Shown piece by piece: positions 17,824-27,168 of a DNA stretch of 64,000 nt. Position numbers and translations under genes: made by a program. Numbering within the stretch: position 1 is the stretch's first letter; the number at the start of each line of letters is the position of its first letter. The notes beneath the pieces are model-generated. The model worked only from the letters and a program-made list of their open reading frames with translations, made no database searches and had not been told where the DNA came from. Source of the stretch: an uncultured Enterobacteriaceae bacterium (GTDB taxonomy: Bacteria > Pseudomonadota > Gammaproteobacteria > Enterobacterales > Enterobacteriaceae); NCBI GenBank assembly GCA_936920625.1, contig CAKZHC010000011.1, positions 124,001 to 188,000 of the forward strand, in the 5' to 3' direction.

Positions 17824-20049
17824 TTAGTGCAGGCGCTTTGCCTCAATGATATCGGTAACCTGCCTTAGCCGCGTCAGCACTCTTCCAAGGGCCTGGTGAT
17901 TATAGATTTCAATCTCCATATCAATCGTGGCTAACTGCTTTTTAGTATCACTGCGGCTCGAGAGCCCCAGTACATTGATCTTTTCATTTGCCAGCAGCGT
18001 AGTGATATCACGTAATAATCCACTACGATCATTAGCAACAATGCGTATCACCAAAGAAAATCCGCTGGAGTAGTGCTCTCCCCAGACTGCGTCGACAATA
18101 CGTTCCGGTGCATTAGCGATGAGTTCAGATAATTGTTCGCAGTCGCTGCGATGAATAGAGATTCCACGGCCCTGGGTGATAAAACCAAAAATCTTATCAC
18201 CGGGAATAGGCTGGCAACAACGTGCAATATAATGCATCAGATTACCAACGCCTTCTATCACTACACGTCCACTGGCTCGCTCGTCGGCAACATTCGGCTG
18301 ACTTTTTTGCGATAACTGACGTAACGCTTCGCGATCTTCGTCATCAGCACTGGGTTTATGGAATTTTGACTGAAGGTAGTTAAAGAGCTGGTTGGCCCGG
18401 ATATCTCCGCCGCCAATACCTGCCAGCAGCTCCTCGAGCGAATTCACGTTATAACGTGCCAAAAGCAGTCGCTCTGCCTCGCGCAGAGTAATGTTGAGTT
18501 GCTCCAGCTCGTTATCGAGGATTTGCCGGCCGGAAGCTATGTTCTTGTCACGATCCTGCCTGCGAAACCAGTGATGTATTTTTGAGCGGGCACGGCTGGT
18601 GGTAATGTAACCGAGATTAGGGTTAAGCCAGTCATGACTAGGATTAGGCTGCTTTTGGGTGATGATTTCGATCTGGTCTCCCATCTGCAACTGGTAAGTA
18701 AATGGAACAATGCGGCCGCTGATTTTGGCACCGATGCAGCAGTGGCCAATGTCACTGTGGATGTGATACGCGAAATCAAGCGGAGTTGAGCCTGAGGGCA
18801 GATCGATAACATCGCCTTTAGGCGTGAAAACATATACTCTGTCATCAAAAACCTGACTGCGTACTTCATCAAGCATTTCCCCTGAATCCACCATCTCTTC
18901 CTGCCAGGTGATGAGTTTTCGCAGCCAGGCAATCCGCTCTTCATGGCCTGTTACATTACGTATATGGCCACCCTCTTTATATTTCCAGTGCGCTGCTACT
19001 CCCAGCTCCGCATCTTCATGCATCTGTCGTGTACGAATCTGAACCTCAACCGTTTTTCCCTGCGGTCCAAGAACGACAGAATGTATTGACTGATAACCAT
19101 TAGGTTTAGGGTTTGCCACATAGTCATCAAACTCACCGGGTAAATGACGCCAGAGCGTGTGTACAATACCCAGGGCCGCATAGCAATCCTGCAAGCGCTC
19201 AGCCACGATTCGCACTGCACGCACATCATAGAGTTCATCGAATGACAGCGATTTCTTCTGCATCTTGCGCCAGATACTGTAGATATGCTTTGGACGGCCA
19301 TAAACCTCGGCATTGACTCCTTCACGCTTTATCTCCCCACGGAGTGTTTCAACGAAAGCTTCTATATACTGCTGACGATCAATACGACGCTCATGAAGTA
19401 ATACAGCAATCTGCTGATACTCATCAGGATGCAGATAACGGAAGCAGTAATCCTCCATTTCCCATTTGAGCTGACCTATACCAAGACGATTTGCCAATGG
19501 CGCATAGATATGAAGACACTCTTTGGCAACCAGTACCCGCTCATCTTCCGATGCCTGTTTTACTTCACGCAAATGAGCAACACGCTCTGCCAGCTTGATG
19601 ACAACACAACGAAAATCTTCAACCATTGCCAGTAACATCCGGCGCACGTTATCTACCTGACCCGTAGTGGCAGAGTCGGTATGTACCGCCATAAGCTGAC
19701 GAATAGCGTCCATTTCCCTCACACCATGTATCAATGAGGTAATCGCTTTGCCAAAGTGTTCCTGCAATTTTTCTTCACTGGCTACATTGGCATTGGCCAG
19801 AGGGAATAGCATGGCAGCCTGCAAGCTGTCACTGTCCATACTAAACGTTAAGAGGATTTCAACCATTTCTACGCCACGCCACAGCAGTACATCGCTATCG
19901 TGATGGCCACGGGTTGTAGCCTGGCAGTAATGCCATGTTTCAGCCAGGCGTTTACCTGTTTCTGCACTGGCAATACCAAGGCTCATGACCCACTGGTCGA
20001 CTCCAAATTTGCCAGCGGTATTCATGTGCGCGCCTCTTACCGCAACCAT
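17824..20049 (-). CDS. relA: GTP pyrophosphokinase (ppGpp synthetase I) RelA
   Basis: Ribosome-associated enzyme that makes (p)ppGpp from ATP and GTP/GDP during amino-acid starvation. The 741 residues (E. coli 744) show, in order, an inactive HD-type domain (about 60-180), the synthetase domain (RPKHIYSIWRKMQKK, VRIVAERLQDCYAALG, NPKPNGYQSIHSVV, near 250-350), the TGS domain (VFTPKGDVIDLPSGSTPLDFAYHIH, from about 405), the CC region with ARCCQPIPGD, and a C-terminal ACT domain. The start MVAVRGAHMN matches the family. No truncation was found. Confidence 0.96.
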   Translation of the reverse strand: MVAVRGAHMNTAGKFGVDQWVMSLGIASAETGKRLAETWHYCQATTRGHHDSDVLLWRGVEMVEILLTFSMDSDSLQAAMLFPLANANVASEEKLQEHFGKAITSLIHGVREMDAIRQLMAVHTDSATTGQVDNVRRMLLAMVEDFRCVVIKLAERVAHLREVKQASEDERVLVAKECLHIYAPLANRLGIGQLKWEMEDYCFRYLHPDEYQQIAVLLHERRIDRQQYIEAFVETLRGEIKREGVNAEVYGRPKHIYSIWRKMQKKSLSFDELYDVRAVRIVAERLQDCYAALGIVHTLWRHLPGEFDDYVANPKPNGYQSIHSVVLGPQGKTVEVQIRTRQMHEDAELGVAAHWKYKEGGHIRNVTGHEERIAWLRKLITWQEEMVDSGEMLDEVRSQVFDDRVYVFTPKGDVIDLPSGSTPLDFAYHIHSDIGHCCIGAKISGRIVPFTYQLQMGDQIEIITQKQPNPSHDWLNPNLGYITTSRARSKIHHWFRRQDRDKNIASGRQILDNELEQLNITLREAERLLLARYNVNSLEELLAGIGGGDIRANQLFNYLQSKFHKPSADDEDREALRQLSQKSQPNVADERASGRVVIEGVGNLMHYIARCCQPIPGDKIFGFITQGRGISIHRSDCEQLSELIANAPERIVDAVWGEHYSSGFSLVIRIVANDRSGLLRDITTLLANEKINVLGLSSRSDTKKQLATIDMEIEIYNHQALGRVLTRLRQVTDIIEAKRLH

Positions 20050-20076
20050 ATCCCCTCCGGGCTCCTGTTTTGTATA

Positions 20077-21393
20077 CTATTTGTGACTAAACAACACCAT
20101 GGATTCGAGATGACCAGTGTGCGGAAACATATCGAGCATGGCGACCCGTTGTGGTTTGTATCCTGCGGTTAACAGGGCCCGGCTGTCCCGCGCAAGCGTT
20201 GCCGGGTTGCAGGAGACGTAGAGAACAAACTGTGGGCCAAACTTTGCAATCAGCGGTATTACCGCCGCCGCACCCGACCGTGACGGGTCAAGCAATATTT
20301 TACTATAGACACGGCGGGACCAGGGTTCATTAATGACTGGTTTATCCAGATCGTGCAAAAAAAACTCTGTGTTTAGCAGATTGTTATGCTGCGCATTAGC
20401 GTTAGCTCCTGCCACCTGTTCAGTAACTCCCTCAATACCCGTGACATGCTGTGCCCGACGAGCAAGAGGCAGGGTAAAATTCCCCATGCCACAATAGAGA
20501 TCCAGTACGTTGTCATCAGGCTTTACAGATAACCACTCGATTGCCTGAGAGATCATAAGCTGGTTGAGAGTACGGTTTACCTGAATAAAATCCCTTGCAC
20601 CAAAATGCAGTCTGAGACCGTCAACAGAGTACAGGGGTTTCTCCCCACTATGATGTACAAGCGTCACACTATCTGCTGTTAGCCACAGTGACACCTGATA
20701 TTTCTGCGCAAACTGTTGCAGTTTCTGCTGATCACTTACACATAGCTCGCCCTGGTGACGTATCAACACTACCGGTCCGTTGTCGGCCAGAACCAACTCA
20801 ACATGGCCAGGACGGCTCACCGTTTTTAATGTACATAGACACTGACGGAGGGGCTGGATGAGCATCTCAAGCTCAGGTTCCAGAACCGGGCAATGGCTGA
20901 TGTTAACCAAATCATGGCTGGCGACTTTGCGAAATCCCATTTGTAGCTGACGCAGACGATTATCAAACCGGAGCCCAAAACGTGCCCGACGGCGATAGCC
21001 CCAGGCCTGAGTAGCAACAATTGAAGGCGCTGGAACAGCCTCTCCCAACGCACTTGTCAGCATATGGCTCAGAGCATTAGCTTTACTTTGTTGCTGTAAT
21101 ACCACTGATGCATGCTGTTGCTGGCACCCGCCACAAACACCAAAATGCGGGCAGCGCGGTGTCTGCCTCTCGGCTGAGACTATCCGAATCTGCTCCACTG
21201 AACCACGGATATACTGTTTTTTCTCTTCGCAGATGAGTACATCGACCTCTTCTCCCGGTAGAGCCCCTGCAACGAAAAGCGTTTTGCCCTGATAACGCGC
21301 AACCCCCTGTCCAAAATGATCCAGCCCACTAATCGTTACTGTCGCTTTTGAACGAGCTGGATTGCGTCGTTTTGCAAAGTAGAAATTCGCCAT
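20077..21393 (-). CDS. rlmD: 23S rRNA (uracil(1939)-C(5))-methyltransferase RlmD
   Basis: Methylates U1939 of 23S rRNA with SAM. The N-terminal TRAM domain is followed by the 4Fe-4S cysteines C81, C87 and C90 (CPHFGVCGGC) with the fourth in SHCPVLEPE. The C-terminal methyltransferase carries VLDLYCGMGNFTLPL and the catalytic cysteine in YVSCNPATLARD; the end MFPHTGHLESMVLFS is typical. Length is 438 (E. coli 433). It is divergent from barA, with relA 27 bases downstream. Confidence 0.95.
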   Translation of the reverse strand: MANFYFAKRRNPARSKATVTISGLDHFGQGVARYQGKTLFVAGALPGEEVDVLICEEKKQYIRGSVEQIRIVSAERQTPRCPHFGVCGGCQQQHASVVLQQQSKANALSHMLTSALGEAVPAPSIVATQAWGYRRRARFGLRFDNRLRQLQMGFRKVASHDLVNISHCPVLEPELEMLIQPLRQCLCTLKTVSRPGHVELVLADNGPVVLIRHQGELCVSDQQKLQQFAQKYQVSLWLTADSVTLVHHSGEKPLYSVDGLRLHFGARDFIQVNRTLNQLMISQAIEWLSVKPDDNVLDLYCGMGNFTLPLARRAQHVTGIEGVTEQVAGANANAQHNNLLNTEFFLHDLDKPVINEPWSRRVYSKILLDPSRSGAAAVIPLIAKFGPQFVLYVSCNPATLARDSRALLTAGYKPQRVAMLDMFPHTGHLESMVLFSHK

Positions 21394-21647
21394 CTTGTTA
21401 TTATTTTCTCTCAGTTTTCACATTTATTGCCATCCTGTGACAATTTTTAACAAAATTAATAGATAACATCGCACTAATTGCCTGCTTACTTAGCGGAAAC
21501 TTAAGTTCTCATAAACGACCGAATGAGAGAGTAACAAGGTACACGATTTACGGGCAGAAATCAGATCAGACCCAGGCATTGTGATGAATGCATGTTGAAT
21601 TGATCGAGTCGGGCGTCCAAAAGGTATACGCCAGTGAATGGAAAATT

Positions 21648-24393
21648 ATGACTAAATACAGCCTGCGGGTCCGGATGATGGTTTTGATACTGGCACCAAT
21701 ATTACTTATAGGCCTGTTACTCAGTACCTTCTTCGATTATGCATCGCTACAATGAACTACGCGATCGGGTAGTTAGCGAGGGAGTTCAGATCATTAAACC
21801 ACTGGCAATATTCAGTAAATATGGTATGGCACTTCAAAACCGTAACCTGGTTATTCGTCAACTAATCGATATGCTACATCGCCACCATTCTGATATTATC
21901 CGGGCGATTGCAATGTTTGATGACCACAATCAACTTATAGTCACTTCAAACTATCCCGTTGCACGCGATTTGTTGCAGTTAGCAGCCAATAGCTCGATTC
22001 CTGACAAGCTGACTTATCAGTATCTGGACAGCTCGATAGTTTTACGCATGCCAATCATTTCTGAGCGTTATAGTAATCTGTCAAACACCAGGGATGTTAG
22101 CTCTCCCCGTCGTCCGATCGGCTACGTAGCAATGCAGCTCGATCTGCAACCAGTATGGTTACAGCAATATAAAGAAGTACTTATCTCTCTGCTCATGCTG
22201 GGGCTTTCACTTGGAATTGCTATGCTATTTGCTTACCGGCTGATGCGTGAGGTCACAGAACCTATTCGCCATATGGTTCATGCGGTAGACCATATCCGCC
22301 GCGGACAGCTGGATAATCGTGTAGAGGGGGACATGCCCGGCGAACTAAACATGTTAAAAAATGGTATTAACGCGATGGCCATGTCTCTTAGCGCTTATCA
22401 CGAAGAGATGCAACAGAATGTCGATCAGGCCACTTCTGATCTGCGTCAGACACTGGATCAGATGGAAATCCAGAATGTTGAGCTGGATTTGGCAAAAAAA
22501 CGAGCCCAGCAAGCGGTACGTATCAAATCCGAGATTCTGGCTAATATGTCTCACGAGTTACGGACCCCCTTAAATGGCGTCATTGGCTTTACCCGGCAAA
22601 TACTAAAAACGCCGCTGAACGCCACTCAACGTGACTATCTGCATACTATTGAACGTTCAGCAAACAATCTTTTGAGCATTATTAGCGATGTGCTCGACTT
22701 CTCCAAACTTGAAGCAGGAAAGTTAGTACTGGAAAGCATTCCCTTCTCGCTACGAAGTTTTCTGGATGATGTCATTGTGCTGATGGCACAGTCTGCTCAT
22801 GATAAGAAGCTAGAATTAACGCTGCTCATCCAACCTGATGTGCCAGACAATACGATCGGTGACCCGCTGCGATTACAGCAGGTCATTGTCAATCTGGTGG
22901 GCAACGCGATCAAATTCACCAAACGGGGCAACATCGACATTCAGGTAGAAAAAATCAGCCAGAGCAATCATCAGGTCGAATTAGAGATTAAGGTAAACGA
23001 CACTGGCATAGGCATTGCCGAAGAACAGCAGTCACAGCTTTTCCAGGCATTCCGCCAGGCTGATAGCAGCACCTCGCGACGTTACGGCGGTACCGGGTTG
23101 GGGCTGGTAATTACCCAACACCTGGTTGTAGAGATGGGTGGTAAAATTGGTTTTCACAGTCGTCTTAATCAGGGGTCAACATTCTGGTTTCAAGTTAACT
23201 TAAACCTGAATCCTAATGCCCTGAGCAATGCGCAGCCACTTCATCAGATGAATGGCAAGCGCCTTGGCTACGTTGAGGCAAACGCTAAAGTCGCTATAGC
23301 AACAACTGCTATGCTGAAAGGCTCCCCCGTGGAAATCAGTCATGCTGCCAGGCTGGCGGATTTAGATCCACTACACTATGACAATCTGTTGATTGGCGTA
23401 CCGGTGGAGACAGAGGTTACTCTGCAACAACTTTTAGAGCAGTTGTCATATGCTTTAACCCTGTCCAGTACGGTAATTATGCTGCTGCCCTGCCAGCCAC
23501 TGGTGCACTCAGAAATACTTAAAAATGCCGGAGCCACCGCCTGTTTTATCAAGTCCATGACACTGTCACGTTTGATTCCGGTACTGCTCTCGCAACCTTT
23601 TCATCAGTGCGATAGCAGTCTGAATGGTAAAAAGCTGCCCCTGACCGTTATGGCTGTTGATGATAATCCCGCTAATCTCAGGCTCATTGGTGAATTACTG
23701 GAAGAGCAGATAACTCATCCTCTGCTTTGTGAAAGTGGACAGAGTGCGGTCCGAATGGCCCGCTTATATCAGCCTGATATTATTTTGATGGATATTCAGA
23801 TGCCGGAGGTGGACGGAATTCGTGCCAGCATGATGATTCGTGAGCAGCCATATCATCGGAACACACCTATCATCGCGGTTAGCGCGCATGCGATTAAGGA
23901 TCAGTACGATGCACTGACCGCAGCAGGCATTGATGACTACCTCACCAAACCTATTGATGAACAAAAGCTGAGTATGCTACTGGCTCGATATATCCCTCGC
24001 CTTCGTCCGCATCATACCGTACAACCATCAGAATCACTGGACTGGTCAGTGGCTCTCAGGCAGGCAGCCAATAAACCTGATTTGGCGCGCGATATGTTAC
24101 GTATGCTGGTAGATTTTCTGCCAGAGGTGCAGGCTAAGGTTGAGGAGGCCATACAAAATAATGATATAACTTCTCTAAAAGAGATTATTCATAAGCTTCA
24201 TGGCAGTAGCAGTTACAGTGGGGCGGTACGCCTTAAGCAGCTCTGTCAGCAAATAGAAAAAAATCTGGATGCTTCTGGCGATATTGATGCCGTTAAGCCC
24301 GAATTACTCGAGCTGATTGATGAAACAGTTAAAGTAACAAGCCAGGCGGCCAGATTCCTCGATGACTCTACGAAAACAACTGCCAGATATTAA
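21648..24393 (+). CDS. barA: Hybrid sensor histidine kinase BarA, with N-terminal frameshift
   Basis: Tripartite kinase that, with UvrY, activates csrB transcription. The long open frame starts at the ATG at 21739 (884 codons): HAMP segment, phosphoacceptor H272 in MSHELRTPLNG, ATPase boxes (GNAIKFT, DTGIGI, GGTGLGL), receiver domain with Asp near 684 (ILMDIQMP), and HPt domain with His near 821 (IHKLHGSSS). Upstream, from the ATG at 21648, a second frame encodes MTKYSLRVRMM and a membrane helix ending LLSTFF, exactly the family N-terminus, but it stops at 21756. One extra base in GATTATG (21734-21740) separates the frames; without it the join reads LLSTFFVMHRYNEL, close to E. coli LLSIFFVVHRYNDL. 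As it stands the protein lacks its first transmembrane helix unless the frameshift is an error. Confidence 0.88.
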
Positions 24394-25526
24394 AATTGCT
24401 GACCGATGGCAAGAGTAGCAGCAATATTTCGGGCCGCCAGCCGGACATTCTTTGCTGCATTATTCAGCGCATCCTCGAGCGTCGTAATATTGTAAATTAC
24501 ACTGTATACCGCATCCAGCCCATATTGATGCACAATATGGGCATCGGTCAGGCTCCCTGCAATAGCAATAACTGGCTTATTAAAACGTTTTGCTACTTTG
24601 ACCACCGCCAGGGGGGCTTTGCCCTGAAGAGTCTGGCTGTCGATACACCCTTCTCCGGTTATCACAAGCGTAGCGTCTTTCACCTCTGTATCCAGGCCCA
24701 GAGCTTTCGTCACAAGTTCTGCTCCGGGGCGCAACTCTGCCTGGCAAAAAGCATACAATGCCGCACCCATGCCTCCGGCAGCGGCGGCACCTCTAAGTGA
24801 ATTCACCTCAATATTCAAATCGCGATGAATTACTTTTCCGTAGTGCCCAAGTGCATTCTCAAGCCACTTTACCTGTTCAGGACTAGCCCCTTTTTGCGAC
24901 CCGAAAAGCAACGAGGCACCATCAGGCCCTGTAAGCGGCCCGGAAACATCGCAGGCAACTTCCACATGGCAACCGGCTATGCGATGTTCAAACTCCGACA
25001 TATCAATACGCACCAAATCTGATAATGCACCACCACCATAGGCTATCTGTTCCCCCTGATTATTAAGCAGTCTGCCGCCCAGTGCCTGTATCATCCCCGC
25101 ACCACCATCATTAGTAGCGCTGCCGCCTATACCAATAATGATATGCCTGACCCCCTGATTTAATGCGCTGAGAATTAATTCACCTGTTCCCCGGCTGGTA
25201 GTTATTAGCGGGTTACGCCGGGCCGGGGGCACCAGCTGTAAACCGCTGGCAGCAGCCATTTCAATAAAAACACTACGTTTATCTCCGGAGAGACCGTAAA
25301 AAGCATTAACTGGCTCACCCAACGGGCCGGTTACCATCAGACGAATTATCGTCCCTTGCGTTGCCGCTACCAAAGCTTCAACTGTTCCCTCCCCGCCATC
25401 AGCAATCGGCAATTTTACATAGTTTGCGCAGGGAAAAATTTCACGGAAACCCGCCTCGATTTCGGTTGCAACTTGCAGCGCCGTTAAACTCTCTTTGTAC
25501 GAATCAGGTGCAATAGCAATTTTCAT
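24390..25526 (-). CDS. garK: Glycerate kinase (GarK/GlxK family)
   Basis: Phosphorylates D-glycerate with ATP, feeding glycerate from hexarate or glyoxylate catabolism into glycolysis. The start at 25526 gives MKIAIAPDSYKESLTALQVA, the standard family start; the frame extends upstream but without similarity. Marks: LPIADGGEGTVEALV (about 47-61), GTGELI, IIGIGGSATNDGGAGM, and VITGEGCIDSQTLQGKAP. Length is 378, normal for the family (about 380). It is convergent with barA and shares a TTAA for both stop codons. E. coli has the gud glucarate genes beside barA instead. Confidence 0.88.
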   Translation of the reverse strand: MKIAIAPDSYKESLTALQVATEIEAGFREIFPCANYVKLPIADGGEGTVEALVAATQGTIIRLMVTGPLGEPVNAFYGLSGDKRSVFIEMAAASGLQLVPPARRNPLITTSRGTGELILSALNQGVRHIIIGIGGSATNDGGAGMIQALGGRLLNNQGEQIAYGGGALSDLVRIDMSEFEHRIAGCHVEVACDVSGPLTGPDGASLLFGSQKGASPEQVKWLENALGHYGKVIHRDLNIEVNSLRGAAAAGGMGAALYAFCQAELRPGAELVTKALGLDTEVKDATLVITGEGCIDSQTLQGKAPLAVVKVAKRFNKPVIAIAGSLTDAHIVHQYGLDAVYSVIYNITTLEDALNNAAKNVRLAARNIAATLAIGQQF

Positions 25527-25802
25527 TGAAATTCCTGCTATGCTGACAAGACTGACAGGAAGATTACCCGATATAAACCATTTTTTTCCTGTATCTCTGC
25601 AACATGACCTCTTCGCTGAGCGATTTTTCATAATAGCAGATAAGCTTACTCTGCAACGCTACTCAGAATATACCGTTGATAACCGTACCGTTGCCAATAG
25701 TGTTTGACTATCAGGCAATCATTTAAAAGAGTAAATTCGGAATTGTAATCAGAGCAGACTATATGAGGTGTTTACTTTGCGTTCTGGCGAGGATAGCATC
25801 CA

Positions 25803-26088
25803 TAAAAGAGAGCATTGCAATAGCAATGCTCCCTGTTCTTCCTTGAAAAACTTCCTTTTTTCCTGAAATCGGCATCATGCCAATGTTCCTGTGGCTTCCT
25901 GCCTGTGCAGCTTCCCGCCCGATTACCACTCTTCTTCCTGAAGGTGTCCTTAGCTCTTCCCTAAACAATCTCCATTTCCTTTTCGAAGCTTTTTTGTGTC
26001 ATCCTGACACCTTTCCTCTTCATCCATCAATGACATCATCCTGATGTTATGCCTGCCCAAACCTCCTTGCTGTCAGGACCATTCTGGC
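25803..26088 (-). ncRNA. csrB: CsrB regulatory RNA
   Basis: CsrB binds many copies of the translational regulator CsrA and removes it from mRNAs. On the minus strand this stretch is packed with GGA-centred CsrA motifs (about 17 by eye: AGGAUG, AGGAAG, AGGGA, AGGAAC), and at least two sit in small hairpin loops (ACATCAGGATGATGT and GTGTCAGGATGACAC). It ends with a strong intrinsic terminator preceded by CAGGGAGC, as in E. coli CsrB. The location, upstream of syd, is that of csrB in E. coli. The 5' end is estimated from a -10-like TTAAAAT at 26094-26100. At about 286 bases it is shorter than E. coli CsrB (369). A UvrY-type box lies about 165 bases upstream. Confidence 0.87.
25804..25831 (-). 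terminator. csrB intrinsic terminator
   Basis: On the minus strand GAGCATTGC, loop TATT, GCAATGCTC form a perfect 9-bp stem (25810-25818 and 25823-25831), followed by TCTTTT. It closes the csrB transcript and resembles the E. coli csrB terminator. Confidence 0.85.
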
Positions 26089-26230
26089 CTTTTATTTTAA
26101 TCAAACAAGGCACTAACGGATTTATTAACGAGACCACTAATAGGACAAGAAAAAGACATCATTTTAACTTAATGATTTACAACATTTTTATAATTATAGG
26201 TACAATATCCTTATGCCTAAACGCAGTTAT

Positions 26231-26261
26231 CTCTTACACGAAAAGTAAGATAAGTCTTACA
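26231..26261 (-). promoter_or_regulatory. UvrY/GacA-type response-regulator box upstream of csrB
   Basis: On the minus strand TGTAAG, six bases, then CTTACT (26244-26261) matches the UvrY/GacA consensus TGTAAG-N6-CTTACA at 11 of 12 positions. An extra half site, TGTAAGAG, lies just downstream (26231-26238). The centre is about 165 bases upstream of the estimated csrB start, close to the distal UvrY site known for E. coli csrB. It also lies between csrB and syd, just past the syd stop. Confidence 0.75.
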
Positions 26262-26283
26262 TTATGTTAGGTTATTTCTGAAT

Positions 26284-26829
26284 TTAATTTATTACAGGAT
26301 TTAACTGATTGAGAAAATTTTCGAGCGAATTAACCAGAATTGCCCGCTTATTGTTACCCGGCTGTTCGAGAATCACCTCATTAGTGATATTACAAACTGA
26401 GATAACCTCAGCCTCTTCATTCGTCGTCGCAATAAATAAGGTGGGTGACTGCTTAAGACAGCGCTTCATGAGCAAATGCCCTATCAGATTTTCCTGAGTA
26501 GCGTTAAAATCCTGCCAGCTCCATACCTGAGAGAGCACTAATGCCCGCTGCCCAAAACTGGCCGACATTTCTCCTGCAAACTGCGTGGTATAGAATGCGC
26601 TAACAGAGGGCTGAATCCGAATTTCAAGCGCGCGCTCTACTGCATTAAGATCGGCTTCTGGCACGAAAGGTTGCGGCTGCCACAAAACCCGATCTACTCG
26701 GTTTTCAACAATACAAGGGGAAGCGATACCATAGAGTTCAGCGCTCGATGGCAGATGCCCACATTGTTCCTGCCAGTGCTGGCACCAGCGCCCGGTGAAA
26801 GATTTAAGGGCAATGGCCACAGGATTCAT
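26284..26829 (-). CDS. syd: SecY-interacting protein Syd
   Basis: Peripheral cytoplasmic protein that binds SecY and may check translocon assembly. The 181 residues equal the E. coli length; ELYGIASPCI, WQPQPF, FYTTQFAGEM, QENLIGHLLMKRCLKQSPTLFIAT and EVISVCNITNEV are all family features. The gene is intact. It follows the usual neighbour csrB; truC, yqcA and yqcC, which flank this site in E. coli, are absent. Confidence 0.93.
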   Translation of the reverse strand: MNPVAIALKSFTGRWCQHWQEQCGHLPSSAELYGIASPCIVENRVDRVLWQPQPFVPEADLNAVERALEIRIQPSVSAFYTTQFAGEMSASFGQRALVLSQVWSWQDFNATQENLIGHLLMKRCLKQSPTLFIATTNEEAEVISVCNITNEVILEQPGNNKRAILVNSLENFLNQLNPVIN

Positions 26830-27168
26830 TAGTTTTGTTACCTCCGGCTAAGTTATATCAGTGGTATCAAAAAACACTGTGCTTTAATGATGGTTTGCGA
26901 AACATGAAACCGATAATACGCCAAAGAACACCGGCTGATTATCAGGCGGTAAACTCCGCAGGTCTGTTCAGAGTGAAGTATCAGTTAACGATGCGGGGTT
27001 TGTAAGAAAATTTACATTACATATTGATAATTATCGTTTATTTAACATGCTGGTAACTGTTCACCATCCGGGCTATTCTGATGTCAGTAATCGCGACTTA
27101 TTATAAGATGGTTTACGTTCCCCTCAAAACGAATACTATATATTGTGTCAGGGTAAAAAGGAGCTATT
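26830..27168. other. Intergenic region between syd and ppnN
   Basis: In E. coli queF occupies this place on the plus strand. I translated the stretch by eye and found no QueF similarity. The only supported signal is the ppnN ribosome binding site (AAAAGGAGC at 27156-27164). The rest shows nothing I can name. Confidence 0.5.

Noticed and set aside
25759..25968. 69-codon minus-strand ORF upstream of syd
   Set aside because: It lies inside csrB; the apparent Gly/Arg/Lys-rich protein comes from the repeated GGA motifs and has no ribosome binding site.
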